NCBI GenBank assembly: GCA_900553755.1
Contig: USEX01000034.1
Span: forward strand, 1-5,712
DNA length: 5,712 bases
Source of the DNA: an uncultured Clostridium sp.
Lineage (GTDB): Bacteria > Bacillota > Clostridia > TANB77 > CAG-508
Reading direction: 5' to 3'
Shown one piece after another: positions 5,346-5,712 of this stretch. The notes beneath the pieces were generated by a model. It was given only the letters and a program-made list of their open reading frames with translations. It ran no database searches and was not told the origin of the DNA. Numbering within the stretch: position 1 is the stretch's first letter; each line of letters begins with the position of its first letter. The position numbers and the translations under genes were made by a program.

Positions 5346-5712
5346 TTAAAAAATCATTCCTATTATAAATCCTACCAATGCTCCCACAAAAACTTGTATT
5401 GGTGTATGTCCTAATGCTTCAACAAGTTTTTCCTTTACTTGAACTTGGCTTAAGCCCGGCGTATTTATAATTTCATTTAACAAATGAGCTTGCTTACCCG
5501 CTTCTCTTCTTACTCCAGTCGCATCATACATAACTACTAGTGAAAAAATTAATGCTATTCCAAACATAGGTGAAGTAGTACCTTGGCTTCTTCCAACCAT
5601 TGTTGTAAGAGCTATTACAACGGCAGAGTGTGCACTTGGCATTCCTCCTGCTCCCAACACTCTTTTAAAGTTAAATTTCTTTGTTGTAACTAAATCCCAT
5701 ATTACTTCACCT
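5346..5712 (-). CDS. YuiD-like DUF212 (divergent PAP2 family) membrane protein, 5' end outside the window
   Basis: The frame is open from the window edge to the TAA at 5346, giving 121 visible residues. A GTG at 5660 is not the start, since homology-like sequence (GEVIWDLVTTKKFNFKR) continues upstream. Conserved DUF212 features are GGMPSAHS (visible residues 22-29, resembling the PAP2 phosphatase PSGH motif), YDATGVRREAG (62-72) and LGHTPIQVF (100-108), with hydrophobic segments after the first motif and at the C-terminus. B. subtilis YuiD is about 158 residues, so roughly 30 N-terminal residues, including the first membrane helix, are missing. The family belongs to the acid phosphatase/vanadium haloperoxidase-related group. 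Its substrate is not established, and I assign no reaction. Confidence 0.9.
   Translation of the reverse strand, partial: GEVIWDLVTTKKFNFKRVLGAGGMPSAHSAVVIALTTMVGRSQGTTSPMFGIALIFSLVVMYDATGVRREAGKQAHLLNEIINTPGLSQVQVKEKLVEALGHTPIQVFVGALVGFIIGMIF

Overview
This is an AT-rich window in which every gene I can support lies on the minus strand, so transcription runs from right to left. The codon use, the purine-rich Shine-Dalgarno sites and the gene content (a SleB-type spore cortex-lytic enzyme, a clostridial-type formate-tetrahydrofolate ligase, a YuiD/DUF212 protein and prepilin-like N-termini of the kind common in gut Clostridia) point to a low-GC, probably spore-forming member of the Clostridia. 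No tRNA, rRNA, CRISPR array or intact mobile element was seen.

Right part (5712 down to 2906): a YuiD-like DUF212 membrane protein, cut by the window edge, is followed after 14 nt by formate-tetrahydrofolate ligase (fhs/ftfL). The SleB-like germination hydrolase follows 53 nt further on. The first two look like one transcription unit. The gap before sleB holds a hairpin that ends in a T run and also buries the sleB ribosome binding site, so it may act as an attenuator or a translational lock.

Middle part (2905 to 1918): no intact gene of ordinary size. It holds the remains of a gene that once joined a prepilin-like N-terminus to an FGE-sulfatase/SUMF1-like C-terminal domain. The remnant shows a truncated N-terminal helix, one in-frame TAA and a frameshift in a run of six T just before the expected family C-terminus. 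Downstream, a 15-bp perfect inverted repeat (20 bp with one bulge) coincides with a near-consensus sigma-A promoter (TTGGTA, 17 nt, TATAAT) driving the next gene. A 12-codon leader ORF lies between this promoter and that gene.

Left part (1917 down to 1): a 443-residue AlbA_2 / HATPase_c_4 / winged-helix protein, probably a transcriptional regulator and possibly autoregulated through the palindrome. It is followed after 19 nt by a 173-residue pilin-like protein with one membrane helix, and then by the first 14 codons of another charged ORF that runs off the window. These three appear to form an operon. Of the intact genes, fhs and sleB are the most secure assignments; the two regulatory structures and the pseudogene are the parts most worth checking.
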